DNA of 64,000 bases from Desulfobacter sp. (GTDB lineage Bacteria; Desulfobacterota; Desulfobacteria; Desulfobacterales; Desulfobacteraceae), in assembly GCA_028768545.1 (NCBI GenBank), contig CP054838.1:1667501-1731500 (forward strand). The letters are read 5' to 3'. A program made the translations under genes and the position numbers. The notes beneath the pieces were generated by a model, which saw only the letters and a program-made list of their open reading frames with translations, did not search any database and was not told the DNA's origin. Positions 53,701 through 63,751 of the stretch are shown here, piece by piece; positions within the stretch are counted from its first letter, which is position 1; every line of letters begins with the position of its first letter.

Positions 53701-55428
53701 TTAGACCTCTTCGTCCCTTAACACCCGGCGCAACACTTTGCCGATGTTGGAAATGGGGATTTCATCCCTGAATTCAATGGCTCTGGGCCGTTTGTATCCG
53801 GCCATATTTTCCTTGCAGAATGCCGTGATTTCTTCCTGGGTGGCGGTTTCTCCCTCTTTGAGCTTGATATAGGCTTTAACGGATTCTCCGCTTTTTGAAT
53901 CCGGCACACCAATGACGGCGCAGAGTTCCACCTTGGGATTGGTGTAAAGAATATCCTCCACATCCCTGGGGTAGACGTTGAATCCGCCCACAATGATCAT
54001 ATCTTTTTTCCGGTCCGTGATCAGAATATATCCGTCATCGTCAATGTGACCGATATCACCGGTGAGAAAATACCGTTTGCCCTCAAGGGTGATAAAAACC
54101 TCCTCATTGGCATCGGGCCGTTTCCAATAGCCTTTCATGACCTGGGGTCCGCAGGCGGCCACTTCACCGTCTTCTCCCTGGGCAAGTTCTTTTGAGGGAT
54201 CTTCAAGATCCAGGATTTTTACATCGGTTCCGGGCAGGGGAAATCCAATGGACCCAATTTTCCGTGTTTTCCGATCCGTGGGATTGGCGGAAATCACAGG
54301 GGAGGTTTCGGTCAGGCCGTAGCCTTCAAATATAATGGCCCCGGTTTTTTCTTCAAACTGGCGGCAGACCTCGGGCGGCAAAGGGGCGCCTCCTGAAAAG
54401 CATCCCATGAGAGAAGACAGATCATAGTTGTCCAAAAGGGGATGATTGGTAAAGGCCACAAAGATGGTTGGAACCGCCGGCATGATGGTGGGCTTATGGG
54501 TCTGAACCGCCTTGAGCACTTCGGTGAACGGAGGATTGCCCGCCCTGGGATCCGGGATGCAGACCAGTTTGGAACCTGAGCCGGCAGCGGAAAGCAGGGC
54601 CACGGTGATGCCGAAGCTATGATACCAGGGCAATACCCCCAAAAATGTATGATATCCCCCGAAATACGCTTTTTCAGGCGGTTTGCCCTCGCCGTGGGAA
54701 AGGCGCAGGTATTCAAACAGGGCGGTGACATCATAGGTGAAATTGGTGTGGGTGAGTTCCGCGCCCTTGGGCACGCTTGTGGTGCCGCCGGTATACAGCA
54801 TGATGGCGGTATCGTTTTCTGGGTCTATGGTGACCTGGGGGGGCTGGGGCTTAGACCGGGCCACCATATCGTCAAACATGATATGTCCGGGCTGGTGGGT
54901 GTCCGCCTTGGGAATCTTGCCCAGAAGGCCGCCTAAAAAGGCCTTGAATTTGGGCAGGTAGCTTTTGATATTGCAGACCACCACGGTTTCCACCTGGGTA
55001 TTTTCAATGGCCTTTACCGTATTGGGATAAAACTCGGGGTGGTCCATGCAGAACGCCATTTTGGAGACAGAGTCCCGAAGCTGAAGGTTTAGTTCAGACG
55101 GGGTGTATACCGGGTTACAATTAACGGCGACAGCGCCTGCCTTGAGAATGCCGAACAAAATTTCCGGAAACTGGGGCAGATTGGGAAGGAAAATGGCCAC
55201 CTTGTCTCCCTTGCCAATTCCTTTTTGAGCAAGGAAATAGGCAATTCTGTCCGCTGTATCCTTGACCTGGGCATAGGTTTTTGAGGCCCCGTTGAATATG
55301 GTAAATTCATTGGCAGGGTATTTTTGGGCGGCATCGTCCAAAAATTTAAAGATGGGAAAGTGGTAATCGGTCACGTTGTGGGCCACGCCTTCAGGCCAAA
55401 GGGTGGTTTTCCAGGCTTGATCCGTCAT
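53701..55428 (-). CDS. Long-chain fatty-acid--CoA ligase (FadD-like)
   Basis: 575 residues, AMP-binding superfamily. AMP motifs MLYTGGTTSVPKGAELTH and GYGLTETSP, then TGDIGHIDDDGYILITDRKKDMI and a catalytic Lys near the end in SNIGKVLRR. Activates fatty or aromatic acids with ATP and CoA. Divergent from a TetR gene 227 bases away, which probably controls it. Confidence 0.9.
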   Translation of the reverse strand: MTDQAWKTTLWPEGVAHNVTDYHFPIFKFLDDAAQKYPANEFTIFNGASKTYAQVKDTADRIAYFLAQKGIGKGDKVAIFLPNLPQFPEILFGILKAGAVAVNCNPVYTPSELNLQLRDSVSKMAFCMDHPEFYPNTVKAIENTQVETVVVCNIKSYLPKFKAFLGGLLGKIPKADTHQPGHIMFDDMVARSKPQPPQVTIDPENDTAIMLYTGGTTSVPKGAELTHTNFTYDVTALFEYLRLSHGEGKPPEKAYFGGYHTFLGVLPWYHSFGITVALLSAAGSGSKLVCIPDPRAGNPPFTEVLKAVQTHKPTIMPAVPTIFVAFTNHPLLDNYDLSSLMGCFSGGAPLPPEVCRQFEEKTGAIIFEGYGLTETSPVISANPTDRKTRKIGSIGFPLPGTDVKILDLEDPSKELAQGEDGEVAACGPQVMKGYWKRPDANEEVFITLEGKRYFLTGDIGHIDDDGYILITDRKKDMIIVGGFNVYPRDVEDILYTNPKVELCAVIGVPDSKSGESVKAYIKLKEGETATQEEITAFCKENMAGYKRPRAIEFRDEIPISNIGKVLRRVLRDEEV

Positions 55429-55655
55429 TGGGCCTCCTTTAATAAGGTTAATATCAATATTTGTGAATTGGCAAACCTCATATTGAAGAACGATGGAACA
55501 GTGAAAATCGCTCTTTCGTTTATAGCGTGGATTTCCGAGATTGGAAAGGAGTTTTTTTACAATTTTTTACTTGTTGATAACAAAGAATTGCTATATATTA
55601 AAGCCGTGATTATTCATGTTTTTGGATTATATTTATATTTTAACTGGGAGGCTGT

Positions 55656-56393
55656 ATGAAAATTACCCAGAAGCAAAAGTTGGAAAACCGAAAAAAATTA
55701 CTCGCTGCCCTGGTGGATATTGTGATTCAAAAGGATCTGAAAACGGCAACCATGAGGGAGATTGCCCGGCGCGCAGGCCTTGGGGATGCCACGATATATA
55801 ATTATTTTCCCACCAAAGATGCCATGGTCTATGCCTATTACGAGGACCGGTTTGACCAAGTTACCCAGAGGCTTGTGGCCGTTCCTAAGTTTAATACCTA
55901 TACCTTTCAAGAACAGCTCCAGGTTTTTTTTGAAACCAAACTTGAGCTGCTGTTGCCGGACAGGGAATTTTTGGAAAAAACATTTAAATCCGCCTTTTTC
56001 ACCCTGAGCCAGGACTATGGACGGGTTCGTCCGGCAAAAGAAAAATTTTTAGCCATTGTCAGGGAGATTTTTGAGGCGGCTATTGAGGCCAAAGAAATTG
56101 AAGACCAGGTGTTTTTGGATCTTTTAATCCAATTTTTCTGGGAATATTATGTGGGGATTATCCTGTATTGGCTCAAGGATGATTCTGATAGTTTTGAATC
56201 CACCACCCTGCTCATTGATAAAAGCATTGATATTGCATCGGCAGTCATCAGGGCCGGAATCGGCAATAAAATTTTCGACATGGGGATCTTTTTGTTTAAA
56301 AACCATCTTTTGAGCCGGATGGATCTGGTCAAAGACCGGATCGACGCCCTCCACGGGATGAAACGCAGGTTCATGGACAAGACAGATGAATGA
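55656..56393 (+). CDS. TetR/AcrR family regulator
   Basis: 245 residues; N-terminal TetR HTH (MREIARRAGLGDATIYNYFPTKD) and a long helical ligand domain. Divergent from the acyl-CoA ligase gene and overlapping the downstream UbiB-like pseudogene by 8 bases (ATGAATGA), so both were one unit. Likely a fatty-acyl-responsive repressor by context. Confidence 0.88.
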   Translation: MKITQKQKLENRKKLLAALVDIVIQKDLKTATMREIARRAGLGDATIYNYFPTKDAMVYAYYEDRFDQVTQRLVAVPKFNTYTFQEQLQVFFETKLELLLPDREFLEKTFKSAFFTLSQDYGRVRPAKEKFLAIVREIFEAAIEAKEIEDQVFLDLLIQFFWEYYVGIILYWLKDDSDSFESTTLLIDKSIDIASAVIRAGIGNKIFDMGIFLFKNHLLSRMDLVKDRIDALHGMKRRFMDKTDE

Positions 56394-57701
56394 AAAACTG
56401 CCCACGGGCAAATTTTCCCGTACCTTTTCTTCAGGGAAAGCCGCGGCAAAAATGGGAACAAATCAGATCCAATATCTTGTGAAACGCCCCTTTCTTTCCC
56501 CTGACCGCTAAAAAGAATCCAAAGAAAAACGGGACAAGGACAATGCAAAAATCTTGTTTCAAGGGCTGTCCCTGCTCAGGGGAACCGCCCTTAAGGCCGC
56601 CCAGATGCTTAGTTTTGAACAAGATCTTTTACCGGATGCTTTTCAAAAAGAACTGGCCAAATCCTATTTTCAGGTGCCGCCCATCAACCGGGCCCTGGTC
56701 CGCAAGATTATTGTCAACGGGCTGGGGGCTCTGCCTGAAGATTTGTTTGACCGCTTTGATTTGACCGCTTTGATTTGACCGCTTTTGCCGCTGCAAGCCT
56801 TGGCCAGGTTCACCGGGCAAGGTCCGGGTGTGATCTTGCCGTAAAAGTACAATACCCGGACATGCAAAAGACCATTGACAACGATATCGGAATGATCCGT
56901 ACCCTGGTCCGGCCTTTGGCAGAGTATGACCTGATCAGGGCAGCCCTGGATGAGATTCAAGGGGTATTGGCATCAGAAACCGACTATGAAAAGGAAGCTG
57001 AAAATATAAAATTTTTCAGGGATCATCTCAACCTGCCGCAGGTTAAGATTCCAGAGACATATCCTGATTTTTGTTCGGATCGGATCTTGACCATGTCATT
57101 TTTAAAGGGCCGGGTGCTGAGCCAATGGCTTAAAACCCGGCCTGATCAGGACAGCCGGAATCAAGTGGCCCAGACCCTGAACGATATTTTTGTTTAAGGC
57201 TTTTATGGGATGAACATGATTCACGCAGATCCCAATCCCGGCAATTTTCTGGTCATGGACAATTTAGATATCGGGCTGGTTGATTTCGGATGTGTCATGG
57301 CGGTGAGCCCTGGTTTTGTTGCCCAATACCAGGAACTGATCCGCATTGGCGGAAGCAAAAACAAAGAGGCCTATCACGCTTTGATGGTCCGGATGAAAAT
57401 GATTTCCCCGGATCTAAATTCAAAAATTTTAAACCAAGTGATCTCCCTGTTCATGGACGTGGGGGAATGGATCAATCAATTGTTCAGGCATGAGTATTTT
57501 GATTTTAAGGACCATCCCGGTTTTATGGCCCAGGGACGAAATATGGGCCGGCATATCCAGAAAATTCGTCGGCATATCCAGGGGTTCCCGCCTGAATTCA
57601 TTTTTTTGGACAGAACCCGTTACGGCCTGCTCAGGCTTTACGAGCAGATGGGGGTCAGAATCCGTTTCCGCAATGACCATGAGTATAACGACTATGTCTG
57701 A
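56386..57701 (+). pseudogene. UbiB/AarF/ABC1 family kinase-like protein, decayed
   Basis: The full gene would span about 435 codons. The Ala-rich loop AFAAASLGQVHRA, KVQYPD, the EKEAENIKFF and MIHADPNPGNFLVMD, IGLVDFG catalytic segments are recognisable. Three lesions: TAA at 56509-56511 (codon 42), a 14-base tandem duplication GACCGCTTTGATTT at 56749-56776 that shifts the frame, and TAA at 57195-57197. Both stops look like CAA to TAA changes. The family supports quinone or lipid metabolism. Confidence 0.9.
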
Positions 57702-57857
57702 TTCTTTGATGCAAAAGAATGAGAAAATCAAGCGGTTTTCTCATTCCCCGACCGGCTTTTTCCTTGCTGTCGCTCTTTGATTTTATGGATTTCGTCTTGA
57801 TATTGGGGTGTTCCGATGGTAATGGATACCTAAATTTAAAGATGAGAGGGATATGAG

Positions 57858-58475
57858 ATGAAATTGATGATAAAATATCTGATTTTGACAAGTCTTTTGA
57901 TTTGCGGACTGGCTGCCCCCCTGTCTGCCAAGGATATCTATGTCACCGGGGTAACTAAAATTACCATGCGCACAGGTCCGGGAACAGAACATAAGATCGT
58001 TGTTATGCTGACTTCGGGAACCAAGCTGGAAATTGTCGAATATCAAAAGGACTGGTCCATGGTCAAAACCGCCCAGGGAAAATCCGGGTGGGTGTTAAGC
58101 CGGTTTTTAACCCAGGAGGTGCCCAAGGCCTTGATGGTCAAGCAGTTGGAAAAAGAAAACCAGGAATTGATTCAATCCCTTGATACGGCCCAGGCAAAAG
58201 CCAAGGACCTTGAGACAAAAAACACTGCCCTGGAAGGGATCGAAAAAAAATATAAACAATTGGAACAGGCCTCTGCCGATTATCTGAAACTGGATGCCAA
58301 ATACAAGGATCTTTTAAAAAATTCAGAAGAACAGCAGACCTATATCAACGCCCTTGAGGCCAATATGAACAATGAAGAGAAAATTTGGTTTCTCTCCGGG
58401 GCAGGGGTTTTTATTTTAGGCCTGATCATAGGGGTAAGCACCAGGAAGAAAAAGAGAAGCTCTCTTCTGTCCTGA
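57858..58475 (+). CDS. SH3-domain protein with coiled coil and C-terminal anchor (YgiM-like)
   Basis: 205 residues: signal peptide (1-24, LILTSLLICGLAAPLSA), bacterial SH3 (about 26-85, KITMRTGPGTEHKIVVML ... GKSGWVLSRFL), a predicted coiled coil (about 90-175) and one transmembrane helix near the end followed by Lys/Arg (RKKKRSS). Topology suggests a periplasmic domain tethered to the inner membrane, perhaps binding peptidoglycan. Precedes nadB by 20 bases. Confidence 0.85.
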   Translation: MKLMIKYLILTSLLICGLAAPLSAKDIYVTGVTKITMRTGPGTEHKIVVMLTSGTKLEIVEYQKDWSMVKTAQGKSGWVLSRFLTQEVPKALMVKQLEKENQELIQSLDTAQAKAKDLETKNTALEGIEKKYKQLEQASADYLKLDAKYKDLLKNSEEQQTYINALEANMNNEEKIWFLSGAGVFILGLIIGVSTRKKKRSSLLS

Positions 58476-58495
58476 TAGATAAAGCGGGTGTGAAA

Positions 58496-60112
58496 ATGAT
58501 TCAAACCGATTTTTTGATCATCGGCAGCGGTATTGCCGGTTTAAGCTATGCTCTGAAGGTTGCCCAGTTCGGGAAGGTCACCATTGTGACCAAGAAAAAA
58601 ATCCACAAGACCAATACAGCCTTGGCCCAGGGAGGGGTGGCTTCTGTATTCGGCAGTACAGACTCTTTTGATCTCCATGTGGACGATACCCTTAAGGCAG
58701 GGGATGGGTTGTGCGACAGGGAAGTGGTAAAGATGGTGGTTGAAAACGGGCCGGCCCGGATCAAGGAATTGGTTGCCAGGGGCGCTCGGTTTAATATGGA
58801 GGGTGCAGGGCCGTATGATTTTTCCCTGGGCCAGGAAGGCGGCCACTCTGAAAAGCGGATTGTTTTTTCCCAGGATCTCACGGGCAAAGAGATTGAAAAT
58901 GCCCTGATTGCCAATGTGGAAGCCCATGAAAATATCACCATCCTTGAAAATCATATTGCCGTTAACCTCATCACCTTTTCCACCAGCATCAGAAGCGGCC
59001 TGGTCAGGACCCAGCATGAAAATATCTGCTGCGGGGCCTATGTACTCAACAATCATTCCGGAAAAGTGGAGACCTTTTACAGCGGGGTAACCCTTTTGGC
59101 CACGGGCGGGGCATCCAAGGTCTATTTATACACCTCAAATCCGGATATTGCCACAGGCGACGGCATTGCCATGGCCTATCGGGCCGGGGCATCTGTTGCC
59201 AATATGGAGTTTGTTCAGTTCCATCCCACCTGCCTCTATCATCCGGAGGCCAAAAACTTTTTGATTTCAGAAGCGGTCCGGGGTGAGGGGGCCTATCTGA
59301 TTGATGAAAAGGGCAGACTGTTCATGGAAGACTATTCCCCTGACAGGGAATTGGCCTGCAGGGACGTGGTGGCCCGGGCCATTGACAATGAGCTTAAAAA
59401 AACCGGGGCAGATTCCGTGTTTTTGGATATCACCCACAAAGATCCCGGGGTCATCAGGACCCGGTTTCCCAATATCCATGCCCGATGCCTGGGCTATGGG
59501 ATTGATATCACAAAACAACCCATCCCTGTCGTGCCTGCGGCCCATTACATGTGCGGGGGGGTGGCCACGGATCTTAACGGGCGTACCGATGTCCAGCGGC
59601 TCTATGCCGTAGGAGAGACGGCCTGCACAGGACTTCACGGAGCCAATCGTCTGGCCTCCAACTCTTTGCTTGAAGCCCTGGTGTATGCCCATAATGCAGG
59701 GGCAGCTTCGGTTGAAGAATTTAAAAAGATTTCCCAGAAAGCCCCCCTGCCTTTGGCTCCCTGGGATGAAACCAATACCATGGACAGTGACGAAGCCATT
59801 GTGGTCACCCATAACTGGGATGAAATCCGCAGGCTCATGTGGAATTATGTGGGCATTGTCCGATCCGATAAGCGGCTGATACGGGCCAAAAGGCGGATTG
59901 AAAATATTCAGCATGAAATTGACGAGTACTATTGGGATTTTAAGATTACCTCAGACCTGATCGAGTTGAGAAACCTGGCCGTGGTGGCCGAACTGATCAT
60001 ACGATCCGCCCTGATGCGCAAGGAAAGCCGGGGACTGCACTATAATATCTGGTACCCGGAACGGGATGATGCCCATTGCCTGCATCCGACTATTTTGCAA
60101 AACCAGTTTTGA
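58496..60112 (+). CDS. nadB: L-aspartate oxidase
   Basis: 538 residues. FAD-dependent; oxidises aspartate to iminoaspartate, first step of NAD synthesis, and can use fumarate as acceptor in anaerobes. FAD loop DFLIIGSGIAGLSYALKV, the LAQGGVASVF block, HPTCLYHP and EAVRGEGAYLID plus a C-terminal helical domain. ATG 58496 starts at the FAD loop; the longer open frame overlaps the SH3 gene. Confidence 0.95.
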   Translation: MIQTDFLIIGSGIAGLSYALKVAQFGKVTIVTKKKIHKTNTALAQGGVASVFGSTDSFDLHVDDTLKAGDGLCDREVVKMVVENGPARIKELVARGARFNMEGAGPYDFSLGQEGGHSEKRIVFSQDLTGKEIENALIANVEAHENITILENHIAVNLITFSTSIRSGLVRTQHENICCGAYVLNNHSGKVETFYSGVTLLATGGASKVYLYTSNPDIATGDGIAMAYRAGASVANMEFVQFHPTCLYHPEAKNFLISEAVRGEGAYLIDEKGRLFMEDYSPDRELACRDVVARAIDNELKKTGADSVFLDITHKDPGVIRTRFPNIHARCLGYGIDITKQPIPVVPAAHYMCGGVATDLNGRTDVQRLYAVGETACTGLHGANRLASNSLLEALVYAHNAGAASVEEFKKISQKAPLPLAPWDETNTMDSDEAIVVTHNWDEIRRLMWNYVGIVRSDKRLIRAKRRIENIQHEIDEYYWDFKITSDLIELRNLAVVAELIIRSALMRKESRGLHYNIWYPERDDAHCLHPTILQNQF

Positions 60113-60213
60113 TGATCTTTGTCAGGGGATTCTGGTGGCGTGAGTTCAACGGCAAGTGATTTGCGGCAAATTGGGCTTACCGCCATGGCCATGGCCAGGT
60201 CGTGAATTGAAAC

Positions 60214-60879
60214 CTAGGATTCAGGGTCTTCCTTGGTGCAGGAGATGATGAATTTTTTTATGGGTTTCAGATAGGGGATGAGCACCATCACGCAGATGGC
60301 AGCAAATAGATATTGGACCATCTGGAACCGCTGTTCTAAAAATTCAAATCCGTAGCACCAGATGATGGTGGCCGTAAGTGTGCCAAGGGCCGTGGCCGTA
60401 AAATTGCTGACCAGTCTCATTTTCAGCATATACCCGATGATGGATCCGATCACAGGACCGGTGACGGGCAACGGCGCCATGACAAAGCTGAATATGCCGA
60501 TCCAGCCCCAGCGTTTGATTTTTTCTTTTTTTTCCATGGCCTTGTTGGCCAGTTTGTTCATGAACCGTTTGATCCATTCCACCTTGAGATAATTGGTGGT
60601 GCTCAAGACAAATCCTGAATAAGTAAAACAGACAATCAAGGTTTCGATGTAAAAATTATAGGAGATGGTTGTCAGGGGATCAAACCCGTTGATTATGCAA
60701 AGCCCGATGCCTCCGGCCCGGCTGCCCACCAAATGGGCGAGAATCACCAGGACCAGGATCTTTGCCAGTGAGAAGTCAACAGCGCTGACCCCGCCCACAA
60801 GGGCGATGAATGTAAAGGCCAGAAAAACCCCGAATATCAGGATCCGGCCTTCTGTGGTATGATAAAGAATATGTTTCAT
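60214..60879 (-). CDS. Small multidrug export family membrane protein (PF06695 type)
   Basis: 221 residues with five or six hydrophobic helices. The block WGWIGIFSFVMAPLPVTGPVIGSIIGYMLKM is typical of this family, whose transport function is assigned mainly by name. Isolated gene between nadB and ubiE, both ends with clear spacing. Confidence 0.7.
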   Translation of the reverse strand: MKHILYHTTEGRILIFGVFLAFTFIALVGGVSAVDFSLAKILVLVILAHLVGSRAGGIGLCIINGFDPLTTISYNFYIETLIVCFTYSGFVLSTTNYLKVEWIKRFMNKLANKAMEKKEKIKRWGWIGIFSFVMAPLPVTGPVIGSIIGYMLKMRLVSNFTATALGTLTATIIWCYGFEFLEQRFQMVQYLFAAICVMVLIPYLKPIKKFIISCTKEDPES

Positions 60880-61069
60880 CTCTATGGTTTGCTTTGTTCT
60901 GTTGCAATTTTTTTAAGGCAAAGGGTTTATAAATTAAGCTCCTGGGGTTGTCAAGATCTTCCAGATGGCTGTTATGTACGGTTTTTGATCTGCCAGCCCG
61001 GGTGTGGCAGAGGGTTTACTTATCTTTATGTTTTATAAAAATTACGTTTATATTACAATTTTAAGTGCC

Positions 61070-61783
61070 TTAAAGGGGTTTGGTCCCGACAAAGAGGGTG
61101 ACAATCCCCAGGCTCATCTGCTTGAATTTTACATCCGTGAATCCTGCCGTTTTCATCTGGCCGGCAAAGGAAACAGGGCTGGGAAATTTTAATACAGATG
61201 CCGGCAGATAGGAATAGGCATTGCTGTGTTTGGAGAAAAAGGATCCGATCAGGGGCAATACCTGCTTGAAATATCCCAGATAAATCTGCCTTAAAATGCC
61301 TTGTTCAGGGGTTGACAGCTCGAGCACCACCAGCCGGCCCCCCCGTTTAAGGGTTCTGTGAAATTCCTGGATGGCCTTTTCCCGGTTCATGATGTTCCTG
61401 ATGCCAAAGGCAATAAACAGGGCATCAAAATCATTGTTCTTCAACGGAAGGTTCAAGGCATCCCCATTGACCAGGTCAATGGTTGTGTTTTTTTTTTTGA
61501 CCAGTTTGGCTTTGCTCAGATTGAGCATGCCCAAAGAAAAGTCCAGGCCGGTCACCTGTACCTCTTTGTCGAGGGCCGAAGAAATTTCAAGTCCTACATC
61601 ACAGGTGCCACAGGCCACATCCACGACCTTTGCATTTTTTTTGAGCCTTGCGGCCCTGACCATTTCTTTGCGCCAGAAAACATCCTGCCGCATACTGAGC
61701 AGGCGGTTTAAAAAATCATATTTCGGGGCAATCTTGTCAAACATCTCTTTGACAAAATCCAGTTCTTCATTCATCGTTGACAA
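61070..61783 (-). CDS. ubiE: Demethylmenaquinone methyltransferase UbiE/MenG
   Basis: 237 residues. SAM site VDVACGTCDVGLEIS, the FDKIAPKYDFLNRLLSM start and GIRNIMNREKAIQEFHRTLKRGG are diagnostic. Last step of menaquinone synthesis, consistent with mqnB in this window. Divergent from dnaJ. Confidence 0.92.
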   Translation of the reverse strand: MSTMNEELDFVKEMFDKIAPKYDFLNRLLSMRQDVFWRKEMVRAARLKKNAKVVDVACGTCDVGLEISSALDKEVQVTGLDFSLGMLNLSKAKLVKKKNTTIDLVNGDALNLPLKNNDFDALFIAFGIRNIMNREKAIQEFHRTLKRGGRLVVLELSTPEQGILRQIYLGYFKQVLPLIGSFFSKHSNAYSYLPASVLKFPSPVSFAGQMKTAGFTDVKFKQMSLGIVTLFVGTKPL

Positions 61784-61892
61784 CCTGAGAATCTGAGTTA
61801 TTTTATTTTATTTGCCAGGCAGATTGGAAAACTATCACACAACAGGCATAAACACAAATATAAACGAGCTGGAGCGCGAGCGGACATAAAAT

Positions 61893-62996
61893 ATGAGTGA
61901 AAAACGTGATTATTATGAGATACTTGGGGTGGGTCGGGAATCAGGAAAGGCTGAGCTGAAAAAGGCTTATAGAAAACTGGCCATCAAGTATCACCCTGAT
62001 AAAAATCCGGATAACAAAGAAGCTGAAGACAAGTTCAAAGAGGCTTCCGAGGCTTATGAAGTCCTTACAGATGATAATAAGCGTCAGATCTATGACCAGT
62101 TTGGTCACCAGGGGCTGGAAGGGGCCGGTCATTCCGGGCCCAGCGGGTTTGAGGATATTTTTTCAAGTTTTGGAGATATATTTGAAGACTTTTTCGGATT
62201 TGGCGGTGGGCGCGACAGCCGAGGCAGCCGGGTTCGGCGGGGGTCGGATCTTCGGTACAACATGACCATTGATTTTATGGAAGCGGCTTTTGGCACGGAA
62301 AAAACCATTTCAATTCCAAAAATGGAGACCTGTGACACATGCGACGGTTCAGGGGCCGCGCCCGGGAGTTCTGCCCAAACCTGTTCCCACTGCCATGGCA
62401 CAGGCCAGTTTATCCAGAGCCAGGGGTTTTTCAAGGTTAAGACCACCTGTCCCTATTGCAAGGGTCGGGGGACCATCATTCCCAATCCCTGTCCCAAGTG
62501 CCGTGGGGTGGGCCGGGTGGAAATTACCCGCAAGGTCCAGGTTAAGATTCCGGCAGGGGTGGATGTGGGATCCAAGCTCAGGCTCACGGGTGAAGGTGAA
62601 GCATCTTCTACGCCCGCAGGTCCTCCGGGCGATCTCTACGTGGTCATCAATGTCAAGCCCCATAAGTTTTTTCAACGGGATAAAACCGATATTGTTTGTG
62701 CCATTGACATTTCTTTTATTCAGGCTGCCCTAGGAGATGAAATCACTATTCCCACCCTTGTGGGAGAGGAAAAATTTTCCATCCCCAAAGGGACTCAATA
62801 CGGAGATTCATTCAGGCTGAGAGGAGAAGGTATTGCCTCGTTGAGAACCGGCAGGCGGGGGGATCAGATCATCAAGGTGATTATCAAGACACCGACCAAA
62901 CTCAATCAGAAGCAAAAGGATTTGCTCAAAGAATTTGACAGGCTGGATTCCAATAAAATTTCAAACAAGCTCAAGAATCTGTTCAAGAACCTATAA
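61893..62996 (+). CDS. dnaJ: Chaperone protein DnaJ
   Basis: 367 residues. J domain with HPD (in KYHPDKNPD), Gly/Phe-rich linker, four CxxCxGxG zinc repeats ([32 protein letters not shown]) and the C-terminal substrate-binding domains. A type I DnaJ, co-chaperone of DnaK, encoded here without adjacent dnaK/grpE. Confidence 0.95.
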   Translation: MSEKRDYYEILGVGRESGKAELKKAYRKLAIKYHPDKNPDNKEAEDKFKEASEAYEVLTDDNKRQIYDQFGHQGLEGAGHSGPSGFEDIFSSFGDIFEDFFGFGGGRDSRGSRVRRGSDLRYNMTIDFMEAAFGTEKTISIPKMETCDTCDGSGAAPGSSAQTCSHCHGTGQFIQSQGFFKVKTTCPYCKGRGTIIPNPCPKCRGVGRVEITRKVQVKIPAGVDVGSKLRLTGEGEASSTPAGPPGDLYVVINVKPHKFFQRDKTDIVCAIDISFIQAALGDEITIPTLVGEEKFSIPKGTQYGDSFRLRGEGIASLRTGRRGDQIIKVIIKTPTKLNQKQKDLLKEFDRLDSNKISNKLKNLFKNL

Positions 62997-63018
62997 GGAA
63001 ATAATCAGGCGGATAACT

Positions 63019-63402
63019 ATGTTCGAATTAAAGGTCAAGACGCATTTTGCAGGCGCCCATCAGCTGGCCATGGTCGGTGAAAAATGTGAAAACCTCCACG
63101 GTCACAACTGGCATGTGGAAGTTTGCGTAAAAGGGGATAAGCTGAATTCAGCCGGGGTTCTGGCGGATTTTGGAGATATTAAAAAGGCGGTCAGGGCGGT
63201 TGTGGACGGCGAGCTGGACCATCGATTCCTCAATGAACTGCCGGCCTTTGAAGGGGGGCAGCCCACCTCGGAGTGCATTGCCGTGTATATTGCCCAGAAA
63301 GTCCAGGCCTTTTTGGATCAAGAGGTTTCAGAAAACGTCCTCGTATCCAGGGTCATGGCCTGGGAATCTGACAATGCCTGTGCCATCTATTATCCGGAAT
63401 AA
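63019..63402 (+). CDS. queD: 6-carboxytetrahydropterin synthase QueD (PTPS family)
   Basis: 127 residues. Zinc His residues in HFAGAHQL and LHGHNWHVEV, catalytic Cys in GEKCENLHGH, and the ELDHRFLNEL Asp-His pair. Second step of queuosine synthesis. Starts 22 bases after dnaJ with AGGCGG before ATG 63019. Confidence 0.9.
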   Translation: MFELKVKTHFAGAHQLAMVGEKCENLHGHNWHVEVCVKGDKLNSAGVLADFGDIKKAVRAVVDGELDHRFLNELPAFEGGQPTSECIAVYIAQKVQAFLDQEVSENVLVSRVMAWESDNACAIYYPE

Positions 63403-63749
63403 AGAGCCCGCGGGTGGCCAATGCGGTTTAAGGTTCCGTTATTTCTTTGCCGGGGATGGATTTTTTCGGCCGGGTGGAATTTGATTTTTCCAAAGATTGC
63501 CACATAATCATCGGGCAAGGCTCTGTTGTCCCTTGAATTTAGCCAGAATATGTCATGACTATTTGAGAGGCCTGAATATTAATATCTTTAAATGCAGCAA
63601 TTTATGATTGCTTGCCAAACTAATTTTAAAGGTACAAATTGTCACCCTTCAGGCGAATCTATTCGTGAAATATGCGGGTTGGATCGGGATTTTGATGATC
63701 GGAAAAGCCCTAGAACTTAATTTTTTGGGATTAAGCTCGAGGGCTTTTT
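63403..63749. other. Intergenic region after queD
   Basis: About 350 bases without a supported gene. Apart from the terminator at its right end nothing is recognisable. Confidence 0.5.
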
Positions 63750-63751
63750 TT
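63703..63751. terminator. Strong bidirectional terminator
   Basis: AAAGCCCT and CTTAAT pair with ATTAAG and AGGGCTTT around TTTTTTGGG, followed by TTTTTTTATT on the plus strand. On the minus strand the hairpin directly abuts the TAA of the flavoprotein gene and ends in TTTT. Confidence 0.8.

Noticed and set aside
57195..57197. TAA codons of the UbiB-like gene as programmed readthrough
   Set aside because: A separate 14-bp frameshift in the same gene makes simple decay the better explanation.
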